Below are positions 17,597-27,589 of a DNA stretch of 64,000 nucleotides, piece by piece. Every line of letters starts with the position of its first letter. Positions within the stretch are counted from its first letter, which is position 1. This stretch comes from Streptomyces tauricus (GTDB lineage Bacteria; Actinomycetota; Actinomycetes; Streptomycetales; Streptomycetaceae): contig NZ_BMVY01000001.1 in assembly GCF_014650955.1 (NCBI RefSeq), forward strand, positions 1,040,271 through 1,104,270, read 5' to 3'. The notes beneath the pieces are model-generated. The model saw only the letters and a list, made by a program, of their open reading frames with translations, was not told the DNA's origin and made no database searches. The translations under genes and the position numbers were made by a program.

Positions 17597-18373
17597 TCAG
17601 CGTCTGAGTGCGGCCGCGTCGCCCATGGCGATCACCGGGTGTCGGTCGGGATCGACCGCCCGCAGCAGGGCCTTCATATGCTCCTCGCGCAGGCTGACGC
17701 AGCCCTGGGTGGGGCCGCCGTGGTCGACGTGCACCCAGATGCCGCCGCCCCGGCCCGCCCCGAGGGGCCGCGTCCAGTCGAGGGGTGTGTTGCCGGGTTC
17801 GCGGTTGTAGTCGATGGCGATCACGTAGTCGAAGGAGCCGGCCAGGGGCTCGCCCTCGAAGCCCGTACCGTCGACGGAGAAGCCGCCGGAGTGGTCGTAC
17901 GGGAGACGGGTGCCGGGATCGCCGCGCAGGCCGCCCGCGTCCGTGAGCGTGTAGACCCCGACGGGCGAACGGAGGTCGCCGATCACATGGTGGTCGGTCC
18001 AGCCCTTGAAGGCGTTGTGCGCGGGCCAGACGGTCCCGGCGTGCCAGCCGGACGCCGTGCGCTCGTACAGCACCGCGGTGGAGACGGGGGAGTTCCGCCC
18101 CCGGCCCGTGACCACGAGCACCTGACTCGTCCTGGGGGAGATCTTGGCCGAGGTCCTGGGCCCCAGGCTCGGCAGTTGGCGCGGGGCCACGTCCAGGGAG
18201 ATCCGGGGTGCGGGCGCGGGCCTGGCCCCGCCTGCGCTCGTGGTGTGCGCGCCCGGTGTGCGCTCCGTCGTCCTCGTCTCTCCGGCGCCGCAGCCGACGA
18301 GGACGGCGAGAGAGAGGGCAGCCGCCAGGGCGACGGCGGAACGGCGTCCGGCGCCGCGTGTGCTCGTGGTCAT
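17597..18373 (-). CDS. L,D-transpeptidase (YkuD) lipoprotein
   Basis: 258 residues. The signal peptide ends in lipobox VLVGC, so the mature protein is anchored on the outer face of the membrane. After a Thr/Pro-rich linker, the YkuD catalytic region contains GIWVHVDHGGPTQGCVSLREE with the catalytic Cys and its His, and upstream GSFDYVIAIDYN and the RSPVGVYTLTDAGG signature (substrate strand). The family makes 3-3 cross-links in peptidoglycan or attaches proteins to it; this form, with HGGPTxGCVSL, is the YkuD type common in actinomycetes. It is divergent from the xylanase gene. Confidence 0.92.
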   Translation of the reverse strand: MTTSTRGAGRRSAVALAAALSLAVLVGCGAGETRTTERTPGAHTTSAGGARPAPAPRISLDVAPRQLPSLGPRTSAKISPRTSQVLVVTGRGRNSPVSTAVLYERTASGWHAGTVWPAHNAFKGWTDHHVIGDLRSPVGVYTLTDAGGLRGDPGTRLPYDHSGGFSVDGTGFEGEPLAGSFDYVIAIDYNREPGNTPLDWTRPLGAGRGGGIWVHVDHGGPTQGCVSLREEHMKALLRAVDPDRHPVIAMGDAAALRR

Positions 18374-20061
<1,688 letters not shown>

Positions 20062-20227
20062 AGCGCCGGCAGCACGCACGGTCTTTCCGGCCTGTCCGAC
20101 CTGATCGGCCCTTCCGGCGGTCCCGGCTGTACGGCGGGTGTGGCGTGGCGGTTTCTGCCGCCGCGCCGCATCCGCCGTATGGCGTACCGCAGGAATGCCC
20201 GGTGGTGTCCCGGGCGTTGCTCAGCGC

Positions 20228-20674
20228 ATGACTGATGACACCGGCCCCGGCCAGGACGCCCTGCTCCGACTCCTCTCCGAGTACGACGGCGGGGTGCTGA
20301 CGACGCTCAAGCGCGACGGACGCCCCCAGCTGTCCAACGTCAACCACGCGTACTACCCCGACGAGCGGATCGTGCGCGTGTCACTCACCGACGGGCGCGC
20401 CAAGACGCGCAATCTGCGCCGCGACCCACGGGCCTCGTACCACGTGACCAGCGCGGACCGCTGGGCCTACACCGTCGCCGAGGGCACCGCCGAACTCTCG
20501 CCCGTGGCCCGCGAGCCCGGCGACGAGACCGTGGAGGAGCTGATCCGGCTCTACCGGGACGTACAGGGAGAACATCCCGACTGGGACGACTACCGGGCCG
20601 CCATGGTCCGCGACGGCCGGCTCGTGCTGCGGCTGCATGTGGAGCGCGCGTACGGCATTCCGCTCGCCCGCTGA
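20228..20674 (+). CDS. PPOX-class F420-dependent oxidoreductase
   Basis: 148 residues from ATG 20228. Split beta-barrel flavin/deazaflavin-binding fold: LLRLLSEYDGGVLTTLKRDGRPQLSNVNHAYYPDERIVRVSLTDGRAKTRNLRRDPRASYHVTS, then WAYTVAEGTAELSPVAREPGDETVEELI and a final RLVLRLHVERAYGIPLAR. The R-N-L-R-R-D-P element is typical of the PPOX class F420-dependent group. The substrate is unknown, and deazaflavin use is inferred from the family. It is a lone gene between the xylanase and the protease. Confidence 0.88.
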   Translation: MTDDTGPGQDALLRLLSEYDGGVLTTLKRDGRPQLSNVNHAYYPDERIVRVSLTDGRAKTRNLRRDPRASYHVTSADRWAYTVAEGTAELSPVAREPGDETVEELIRLYRDVQGEHPDWDDYRAAMVRDGRLVLRLHVERAYGIPLAR

Positions 20675-20693
20675 CCGGAGCACCGCCTCACCG

Positions 20694-20726
20694 ACCCACC
20701 GGCCCACCGGCCCACCGGCCCACCAA
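20694..20726. repeat. Tandem 8-bp repeat GGCCCACC
   Basis: About four contiguous units just after the F420-type oxidoreductase gene; the first is GACCCACC. No function is seen. Confidence 0.75.
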
Positions 20727-20806
20727 CTGATACCTCGGCCGCCGACAGCTCTTGTTTTTGGTCTGTACCTGACGATGGTCTGGCGCTAGGCTCTGCCCCG
20801 CATTCC

Positions 20807-20822
20807 ATGAGAGCGCTCTCAT
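20807..20822. promoter_or_regulatory. Palindromic LacI-type operator upstream of S1 protease gene
   Basis: ATGAGAGCGCTCTCAT is a perfect 16-bp palindrome with the central CG and GAGCGCTC core of LacI-family operators; CebR of Streptomyces binds the related TGGGAGCGCTCCCA. It lies about 50 bases before the protease start, where a regulator would block transcription. Which regulator binds is unknown. Confidence 0.7.
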
Positions 20823-20872
20823 AGTTCAGCTGTTCCGCCCCCACCTTGCTGGAACAACGAAGGGCTATCGCC

Positions 20873-22039
20873 TTGAGACGCACCACGACCCTGAGCACCG
20901 GCCTGGCCTCCCTCCTTCTGATCGGCGCATGGGCGACCGTCGCCGCCGGACCCGCCTCGGCCGCCCCCGCCCCCGAAGCCACCCCCACCTCCGAAGCACC
21001 CGCTTCCGACGCCCTCCTCGACGCCATGCGACGCGACTTCGGCCTGACGAAGGCCGGCGCCGAGGCACGGCTCGCCGCCGAGAAGACGGCGACCGCCGTC
21101 GAGCCGAAGGCCGAGCGCGCGGCCGGAGCCGCGTACGGCGGCTCCTGGTTCGACGCCGACAGCGGGAAGTTGACCGTCGCCGTCAAGTCCGGCGCGTCCG
21201 CCGCCACGCTCGCCTCCGTGCGCGAGACCGGGGCGAGTGTCCGCACCGTCAAGTACAGCGCGCGGCAGCTCGACGCGGCCAAGGCGCGCATCGACAAGCT
21301 GGCCGCGCCGGACGGGGTCAGCAACTGGTACGTCGACGCCGAGTCCAGCTCGGTCGTCGTGGGCGTCGTCGCCGCGCAGCGTGCTGACAACGATGTCCGG
21401 GCGTTCCTCGCGAAGGCGCGGGCCGGCGGGCCCGTCACCGTCGAGGAGACCGCCTCCGCACCCGAGACCTTCGCGGCCGGGACCGTCGGCGGCGACCCCT
21501 TCTACACCGGCAACGTCCGCTGTTCCATCGGCTTCTCGGTGCACGGCGGGTTCGTCACCGCCGGGCACTGCGGTGGGGCCGGGCAGGGGGTCAGTGGCTG
21601 GGACCGCTCGTACATAGGCAACATCCAGGGGTCGTCGTTCCCCGAGAACGACTACGCGTGGGTGAACGTCGGCAGCGGGTGGTGGACCGTGCCCGTCGTA
21701 CTCGGCTGGGGCACCGTCTCCGACCAGCTCGTGCGGGGTTCCAACGAGGCGCCCGTCGGTGCGTCCATCTGCCGGTCGGGGTCCACCACGCACTGGCACT
21801 GCGGGAACGTGCTGGCGAAGAACGAGACGGTCAACTACAGCCAGGGTGCCGTGCGTCAGATGACCAAGACGAGTGTCTGCGCGGAGCCTGGTGACTCCGG
21901 CGGGTCGTTCATCAGTGGTGACCAGGCTCAGGGTGTCACTTCCGGCGGGTGGGGGAACTGCTCCACCGGTGGTGAGACGTGGTACCAGCCGGTCAATGAG
22001 ATTCTCAACCGGTACGGGTTGACGCTGCATACGGCGTGA
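20873..22039 (+). CDS. Secreted S1-family (streptogrisin/alpha-lytic-like) serine protease with pro-domain
   Basis: 388 residues from TTG 20873, chosen because it directly precedes the basic RRTTT signal-peptide start; the in-frame TTG at 20846 adds nine residues. After the signal peptide (to PASAAPAP) comes an alpha-lytic-type pro-domain (SDALLDAMRRDFGLTKAGAEARLAAEKTA; SNWYVDAESSSVVV) that acts as an intramolecular chaperone. The mature chain begins near FAAGTVGGDPFYTG and carries the triad H232 (TAGHCGG), D260 (ENDYAWV) and S342 (PGDSGGSF), with three pairs of cysteines. It is probably secreted for nutrient proteolysis. A LacI-type operator upstream suggests sugar-linked control, odd for a protease. 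Confidence 0.95.
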   Translation: MRRTTTLSTGLASLLLIGAWATVAAGPASAAPAPEATPTSEAPASDALLDAMRRDFGLTKAGAEARLAAEKTATAVEPKAERAAGAAYGGSWFDADSGKLTVAVKSGASAATLASVRETGASVRTVKYSARQLDAAKARIDKLAAPDGVSNWYVDAESSSVVVGVVAAQRADNDVRAFLAKARAGGPVTVEETASAPETFAAGTVGGDPFYTGNVRCSIGFSVHGGFVTAGHCGGAGQGVSGWDRSYIGNIQGSSFPENDYAWVNVGSGWWTVPVVLGWGTVSDQLVRGSNEAPVGASICRSGSTTHWHCGNVLAKNETVNYSQGAVRQMTKTSVCAEPGDSGGSFISGDQAQGVTSGGWGNCSTGGETWYQPVNEILNRYGLTLHTA

Positions 22040-22379
22040 CGCGTCCCGCGCGTCTGTCGGACGGGCTCCGTCACCGGGAGGTGGCGGGGCCCTCAGCGCT
22101 CCGCGCGGGGCGTTGTCGGGTGCGGGTCGGTGAGGGCTCGGTGCGCAGTTCCCCGCGCCCCTTAACGGGGCTCGGGTCGAGGTCGCCTGCCCCTCGGAAG
22201 GGGCTCGGTGCGCCCACGCGGCGGAGCCGCGCCATGTGAGAGCCGCGCGCCCCGGATTCACCGCGCGTTCACCGGGGTTGCGGCTTTCGGCGGTTCGGGG
22301 CGTTTGCCGAAGGCCTACGCTCGGGCGCGATTCCCCGGGCCGGTCCCGGTGTTCGTTCACACGGAAGGTTTTCTCGCAC
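22040..22379. other. Intergenic region between protease and GH92 genes
   Basis: 340 bases with no supported gene. The middle (22111-22240) is copy C of the GC-rich repeat element. The last 100 bases should hold the GH92 promoter, and a GGAAGG site precedes its ATG. No palindromic operator was recognised. Confidence 0.5.
22111..22240. repeat. GC-rich intergenic repeat element, copy C
   Basis: Contains TGCGGGTCGGTGAGGGCTCG, GCGCAGTTCCCCGCGCCCCT and TTAACGGGGC, and then, about 50 bases on, CGGCGGAGCCGCGCCATGTG. These modules match copies A and B, but they are rearranged with an insertion between. The GCGCAGTTCCCCGCGCCCC form is the one most often seen between Streptomyces genes. Confidence 0.7.
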
Positions 22380-24821
22380 ATGGGCCTCAGATCCACCGCC
22401 GTGTCGCGGACGTTCGGCAGGAGAGCCGCCGCTCTCGCGCTGACCACCGCGCTCGCCGCCGCACTGCCCGGTCCGGTCTCGGCCGTGGCCGACGCCGCCG
22501 CGCCGGCCCGCCCCACCGCGTACGTCGATCCGCTCATCGGCACGGCGAACGGGGGCAACACCTACCCGGGCGCCAACCTCCCGTACGGCATGATCGGCTG
22601 GTCGCCGACCAGTACCAGGGGCGACCAGACCAGTACCGGCGCGGCCAACGGCTACGAGTACGGCACGACCCGGCTGCGCGGGCTGAGCCTCACCCATGTG
22701 AACGGGGCGGGCTGCAACCCGGGCGCCGCCGGCGACGTACCGATCATGCCGTTCGTCGGGGACGTCACCTCGTCGCCGTCGGCGGACACCACGGACTCCG
22801 TCTACGCGGCGAACTTCTCTCACGCCGACGAGCGGGCCGTGCCGGGCCGCTACTCCGTGGGGCTCGACTCCGGCGCCCGCGCGGACCTCGCGGTGTCGCA
22901 GCGGGCCGGTGTCGCCGACTTCACGTTCCCCGCCGACAAGCCCGCCAACCTGCTCTTCCGGGTCTCCAACTCGCTGAACGGCAGCGAGGACGCCCAGGTC
23001 GAGATCGACCGGGCGAACCGCAAGGTGACCGGGTCGGTGCTGACGGGCGCGTTCTGCGGGCGGCGCGCCAACGGCGGTACGAACAACCGCAAGAGCTACT
23101 ACCGGCTCTACTTCAGCGCCTCCTTCGACCGCGCCTTCTCCTCCACGGGTACGTGGAAGGACGGCACCCTCTCCCCCGGCGCCACCACGGGCAGCGGCGG
23201 CGAGGGCTACGCCACCGGCGCCGACCGCGCCGGCCGCGGCTCGGGCGGTTATGTCGGCTTCGACACCGCGTCCGACAACGATGTCCACATGCGGCTCGGG
23301 ATCTCGTACGTGAGTCTCTCGGGAGCCGAGGCCAACCTCCGTGAGGAGATAAAGCCACGCGCGAGCGTCGATCAGGTGGCTGCGGCCGGGAGCCGGGCCT
23401 GGGACCGTGAGCTGCGTTCCGTGCGGGTCGGGGGTGGCAGTGACGCCCAGCGGACCGCCTTCTACACCGCGCTCTACCACTCCCTCCAGCAGCCCAACCT
23501 GGTCAGCGACACCGACGGCCGCTATCCCGGCATGGACGGCAAGGCGCACCGGATCGAGCGCGGGCAGGGGGCGCAGTACAGCAACTTCTCGGGCTGGGAC
23601 CAGTACCGGGCGCAGATCCAGCTGCTCGCCCTGCTGAAGCCGCGTATCGCCGGGGACTTCGCCCAGTCGCTCTACAACTTCGCCCAGCAGAACGGCGGGG
23701 TCTGGGACCGGTGGGTGCACATCAACGGCCCGACGCACGTCATGACCGGTGACCCGACGGCGGCCACGCTCGCCACCTTCTACGCCATGGGGGTACGCAA
23801 CTTCGACTACCGCGGTGCCTTCGACTCGCTGGCGAAGCAGGCCACCGTGCCGCACCCGGACGGGCTCTCCGACGCGGGCTGCCCCGGCCAGTGCACCGGC
23901 CAACGGCCCAACCTGGCCCAGTACATGGCCTCCGGGTACGCGGCGCAGGACGTCTGCCACTGCTGGGGCGGTGCCGCCGAGACGCTGGAGGACTCTGTCG
24001 CCGACGACGCGCTCGGCCGCTGGGCGAAGCTGCTGGGGCGTGACGAGCAGGCCGCCGACTTCGCGGAGCGGGGCGGCTGGTGGCGCAACGTCTTCAACCC
24101 CGCCGCGACGGACGGGGCGGGCACCAGCGGCTACATCCAGGCGCGCAACCTGGACGGTTCGTGGGTCACGCCGTTCAGTCCCGGCAGCGACCGCGGGTTC
24201 GCCCAGGGTACGAGTGCCACGTACACCTGGATGGTGCCGCAGGACGTGCAGGGGCTGGCCGAGGCGATGGGGGGACGTGAGGTGGCCGCGAGCCGGCTCG
24301 ACAACTTCTTCCACAAGGCCGACGGGTCCTGGTCGGTGAAGGGCGGCGACGCGCTGCGCTACGACCCGACCAACGAGCCCGGCATCCACGCCCCCTGGCT
24401 CTACAACGCGCTCGGTCAGCCGTGGAAGACCCAGGCGACCGTCCGGCAGATCGTCGACACCGTCTACGGTACGGGCCCGACGGGACTGCCCGGCAACGAC
24501 GACCTCGGCACCATGTCCGCCTGGTACGTCTTCTCGGCGCTCGGCGTCTACCCGCAGACGCCGGGCAGCGCCAACCTGCTGCTGGGCGCGCCGCTGTTCC
24601 CGCACGCGGTGATCGACCGGCCCGGCCGCGACCTCGTCATCGACGCGCCCGCCGCCGACGCCACGCACGCGTACGTCGACGGAGTCCGGCTCAACGGCCG
24701 TACGCACGACCGGTCCTGGACGGACGGCGGTCTCCTGCGGACGGGTGGCACGCTCAAGTTCACTCTGGCCACGGAACCGAACACCCGGTGGGCGACCGCG
24801 CCCGCCGGACTGCCCCGCTGA
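22380..24821 (+). CDS. Secreted GH92 alpha-mannosidase (alpha-1,2-mannosidase type)
   Basis: 813 residues from ATG 22380. A Sec/Tat-like signal (RTFGRRAAALALTT) ends near AVADAAAPA. GH92 hallmarks are present: the N-terminal YVDPLIGTANGGNTYPGANLPYGMIGWSP, the GAGCNPGAAGDVP segment, FSGWDQYRAQIQLLALLKP, and the C-terminal GNDDLGTMSAWYVFSALGVYPQTPG holding the catalytic-base and calcium-binding residues. The family comprises calcium-dependent exo-alpha-mannosidases acting on mannans and N-glycans. Together with the xylanase and protease upstream it forms a stretch of exported degradative enzymes. The gene is convergent with a DUF1206 gene and ends before a strong hairpin. Confidence 0.96.
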   Translation: MGLRSTAVSRTFGRRAAALALTTALAAALPGPVSAVADAAAPARPTAYVDPLIGTANGGNTYPGANLPYGMIGWSPTSTRGDQTSTGAANGYEYGTTRLRGLSLTHVNGAGCNPGAAGDVPIMPFVGDVTSSPSADTTDSVYAANFSHADERAVPGRYSVGLDSGARADLAVSQRAGVADFTFPADKPANLLFRVSNSLNGSEDAQVEIDRANRKVTGSVLTGAFCGRRANGGTNNRKSYYRLYFSASFDRAFSSTGTWKDGTLSPGATTGSGGEGYATGADRAGRGSGGYVGFDTASDNDVHMRLGISYVSLSGAEANLREEIKPRASVDQVAAAGSRAWDRELRSVRVGGGSDAQRTAFYTALYHSLQQPNLVSDTDGRYPGMDGKAHRIERGQGAQYSNFSGWDQYRAQIQLLALLKPRIAGDFAQSLYNFAQQNGGVWDRWVHINGPTHVMTGDPTAATLATFYAMGVRNFDYRGAFDSLAKQATVPHPDGLSDAGCPGQCTGQRPNLAQYMASGYAAQDVCHCWGGAAETLEDSVADDALGRWAKLLGRDEQAADFAERGGWWRNVFNPAATDGAGTSGYIQARNLDGSWVTPFSPGSDRGFAQGTSATYTWMVPQDVQGLAEAMGGREVAASRLDNFFHKADGSWSVKGGDALRYDPTNEPGIHAPWLYNALGQPWKTQATVRQIVDTVYGTGPTGLPGNDDLGTMSAWYVFSALGVYPQTPGSANLLLGAPLFPHAVIDRPGRDLVIDAPAADATHAYVDGVRLNGRTHDRSWTDGGLLRTGGTLKFTLATEPNTRWATAPAGLPR

Positions 24822-24845
24822 TCGGCCGCGGGCGCTCGACATGGG

Positions 24846-24882
24846 TGTGGCCCCGGATCCGGCTGCCGGATCCGGGGCCACA
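24846..24882. terminator. Bidirectional terminator hairpin
   Basis: 17-bp perfect inverted repeat (24846-24862 and 24866-24882) around the loop CTG, between the convergent GH92 and DUF1206 genes. It should end both transcripts. Confidence 0.85.
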
Positions 24883-24906
24883 GCCCTGTGCCGTCTCCGT
24901 GGTCGG

Positions 24907-25737
24907 TCAGACCTTGCGGTACCTGGCCATGGCGAACGAGAACGCCCCGAAGAGCATCAGGCCGACGGCTATGAGCACCAGCAGCCACGGCCCCACCGGG
25001 GTCTCGGTGAAGGAGCGCAGGGTGTCGTCCATGCCCTTGGCCTTGTCCGGCTCGTAGTCCCAGGCCGCGCGGACCGCGAAGCCGCCCGCGACGGCGAACA
25101 CCAGACCGCGGGCCACACCACCGCCGACACCGGTCACGTCGACCGTCTGGCGCACCTTGCGCGACATCTCACCGAGCTTCATGTGCTTGTGGTACTTGCG
25201 GCGCGCGGCCTGCACGACCATCCAGATTCCCGCGCACAGGATCACCACGCCGGCTATGGCCACGAGCCACCGTCCGGCGGGCAGCTCCATCGCCTTGGCC
25301 GTCGCGTCCTTGGACTTGCCGTCGCTCGAACCGCTCCCGCCGGCCCCCGCGGCGAAGGAGATCACGGAGTAGGCGATGAAGCCGTAGAACACGGCCCGTC
25401 CCGCCGATGCCAGCCTCTTCTTCGCCTTGTCGCCGTCGGGGCCCGCCGCGCCGAAGATCGCTTCGGACAGCCGCCAGAGGGCCATGCCGACCAGTCCGAC
25501 GCCCAGCGCCCAGAGCACGACCTCTCCGAAGGGCTTCCCGGCGACCTCCTGGAGCGCACCGCCCTGGTCGGCCTGTTTGCCGCTGCCTCCGAAGGCGATC
25601 TGCAGGGCCAGCAGGCCCACCAACAAGTAGATGACACCGCGCGCGGTGAAACCCGCCCGCGCCGCCCCCTCTATGGCAGGGGCCGCCTTCTGTTTCCCCG
25701 CCCGGCTGCCTCGTGTCAACGTGCTTGCGTTCATCAT
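24907..25737 (-). CDS. DUF1206-family membrane protein
   Basis: 276 residues with six hydrophobic helices in three repeated pairs. Each pair begins with a Gly-Arg or Arg-Gly motif before the first helix: ARAGFTARGVIYLLVGLLALQIA, ASAGRAVFYGFIAYSVISFAAG, and GVARGLVFAVAGGFAVRAAW. This threefold two-helix repeat is the DUF1206 pattern. Loops carry acidic and basic stretches (GGSGSSDGKSKDATAK). Function unknown. It is divergent from the receiver/FAD oxidoreductase operon. Confidence 0.92.
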   Translation of the reverse strand: MMNASTLTRGSRAGKQKAAPAIEGAARAGFTARGVIYLLVGLLALQIAFGGSGKQADQGGALQEVAGKPFGEVVLWALGVGLVGMALWRLSEAIFGAAGPDGDKAKKRLASAGRAVFYGFIAYSVISFAAGAGGSGSSDGKSKDATAKAMELPAGRWLVAIAGVVILCAGIWMVVQAARRKYHKHMKLGEMSRKVRQTVDVTGVGGGVARGLVFAVAGGFAVRAAWDYEPDKAKGMDDTLRSFTETPVGPWLLVLIAVGLMLFGAFSFAMARYRKV

Positions 25738-25912
25738 TGCCTCCCGTCTCCGGTTGCCCCGGCTCGGCCGTACGACACCCGTTGGGTCCTGCCGGGTGGT
25801 ACGTCCCTATTTCCGAAGCAGATCGGGGGGATCGAACATACGATGGGCGTGCAAACGGAAAGGCGTCGCGCGTATCCGCGCGCGGACGCCGACCTCTCGG
25901 GGTGGGAGACGA

Positions 25913-27589
25913 ATGGCACAGGGCACAGACGCAGCACGGACCGTCATCCTGACCGTGGACGACGACCCGGGAGTTTCGCGTGCCGTGGCCCGTGACCTGC
26001 GGCGTCGTTATGGCGAGACGTACCGCATCGTGCGCGCGGAGTCCGGCGAGAGCGCGCTCGACGCGCTGCGTGAACTGAAGCTGCGCGGAGATCTCGTCGC
26101 GGTGATCCTGGCGGACTACCGCATGCCGCAGATGAACGGCATCGAGTTCCTGGAGCAGGCCCTGGACGTGTACCCGAGTGCGCGCCGGGTGCTGCTGACG
26201 GCGTACGCGGACACGAACGCGGCGATCGACGCGATCAACGTGGTGGATCTGGACCACTACCTCCTCAAGCCCTGGGACCCGCCGGAGGAGAAGCTCTACC
26301 CCGTCCTGGACGACCTGCTGGCCGCCTGGCGGACCTCCGACCACCGGGCCGTGCCGATCACGAAGGTCGTCGGTCATCGCTGGTCCGCGCGATCTTCGGA
26401 CGTACGGGAGTTCCTGGCCCGCAACCAGGTGCCGTACCGCTGGTACTCGTCGGACGAGCCGGAGGGGAAGCGGCTGCTGGCCTGCGCGGAGCAGGACGGC
26501 GAGCGGCTGCCCCTCGTGGTCACCGCGGACGGGGCGGTGCTGGTGGAGCCCGACGATCAGCGGCTGGCCGCCGAGGTGGGCCTCGCCACGACGCCGACCG
26601 CCGAGTTCTACGACCTGGTCGTCATCGGCGGCGGCCCGGCCGGACTCGGCGCGGCGGTGTACGGCGCCTCGGAGGGGCTGCGGACGGTGCTCGTCGAGCG
26701 CTCCGCGACCGGCGGACAGGCAGGGCAGAGTTCGCGGATCGAGAACTACCTCGGCTTCCCGGACGGCGTGTCCGGCGGACAGCTCACCGACCGTGCGCGA
26801 CGGCAGGCGACGAAGTTCGGCGCCGAGATCCTGACGGCACGCGAGGTGACGGGGCTGGAGGTGACCGGGGCCTCGCGGACCGTGCGCTTCGCGGACGGTT
26901 CGGCGATCTCCGCGCACTGCGTGATCCTGGCGACGGGCGTGTCGTACCGGCAGCTGGAGTCGCCGGGCGCCGACGACCTGACCGGGTGCGGGGTCTTCTA
27001 CGGCTCCGCGCTGACCGAGGCCCCCGCCTGCCAGGGGCAGGACGTGTACATCGTCGGCGGGGCGAACTCCGCCGGACAGGCCGCCATGTACCTGTCGAGG
27101 GGCGCCAAGTCGGTCACCCTGCTGGTGCGCGGCTCCTCCCTCACCGCGTCGATGTCCCACTATCTGATCGAGCAGATCACGAACGCGCCGAACATCTCGG
27201 TGCGCACCGGGACGGTCGTCGACGCGGTGCACGGCTCCGACCATCTGGAACAGCTCACGCTGCGCGATCTTGGGAGCGGCCACACCGAACTCGTCGACGC
27301 GCAGTGGATGTTCGTGTTCATCGGCGCGGCGCCGCTGACCGACTGGCTGGACGGCACGGTCCTGCGGGACGAGCGCGGGTTCATCGTCGCCGGGCCCGAC
27401 CTGGCGGTCGGTGGGGAGTCGCCGCCCGACTGGGAGCTGGACCGGCCGCCGTACCACCTGGAGACCAATGTGCCCGGGGTGTTCGTGGCGGGTGACGCGC
27501 GCGCCGAGTCCGCCAAGCGCGTCGCCTCCGCCGTAGGAGAGGGAGCCATGGCCGTGATGCTCGTCCACCGGTACCTGGAGCAGTCATGA
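25913..27589 (+). CDS. Receiver domain fused to thioredoxin-reductase-like FAD oxidoreductase
   Basis: 558 residues. Residues 8-125 are a response-regulator receiver (VILTVDDDPGVSRAVA; phosphoacceptor D68 in VILADYRMPQMNG; LLTAYAD; LLKPWDPPEE). From about 230 the protein is a two-dinucleotide-binding flavoprotein: LVVIGGGPAGLGAAVYGASEGLRTVLVE, GGQAGQSSRIENYLGFPDGVSGGQL, a second GxGxxG site at VYIVGGANSAGQAAMYL, and FVAGDARAESAKRVASAVGEGAMAV. The thioredoxin-reductase CxxC is missing (only LTGCGVFYG), so the electron acceptor is not ordinary thioredoxin. GGGAG precedes ATG 25913. Its stop overlaps the next gene's start (ATGA), and the kinase there is a likely phosphodonor. Confidence 0.93.
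   Translation: MAQGTDAARTVILTVDDDPGVSRAVARDLRRRYGETYRIVRAESGESALDALRELKLRGDLVAVILADYRMPQMNGIEFLEQALDVYPSARRVLLTAYADTNAAIDAINVVDLDHYLLKPWDPPEEKLYPVLDDLLAAWRTSDHRAVPITKVVGHRWSARSSDVREFLARNQVPYRWYSSDEPEGKRLLACAEQDGERLPLVVTADGAVLVEPDDQRLAAEVGLATTPTAEFYDLVVIGGGPAGLGAAVYGASEGLRTVLVERSATGGQAGQSSRIENYLGFPDGVSGGQLTDRARRQATKFGAEILTAREVTGLEVTGASRTVRFADGSAISAHCVILATGVSYRQLESPGADDLTGCGVFYGSALTEAPACQGQDVYIVGGANSAGQAAMYLSRGAKSVTLLVRGSSLTASMSHYLIEQITNAPNISVRTGTVVDAVHGSDHLEQLTLRDLGSGHTELVDAQWMFVFIGAAPLTDWLDGTVLRDERGFIVAGPDLAVGGESPPDWELDRPPYHLETNVPGVFVAGDARAESAKRVASAVGEGAMAVMLVHRYLEQS

Noticed and set aside
22269..24881. Long minus-strand open frame opposite the GH92 gene
   Set aside because: Antisense shadow; the plus strand carries all GH92 motifs.
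25913..27589. Identification as true thioredoxin reductase
   Set aside because: The redox-active CxxC is absent; only one Cys remains at the equivalent position.
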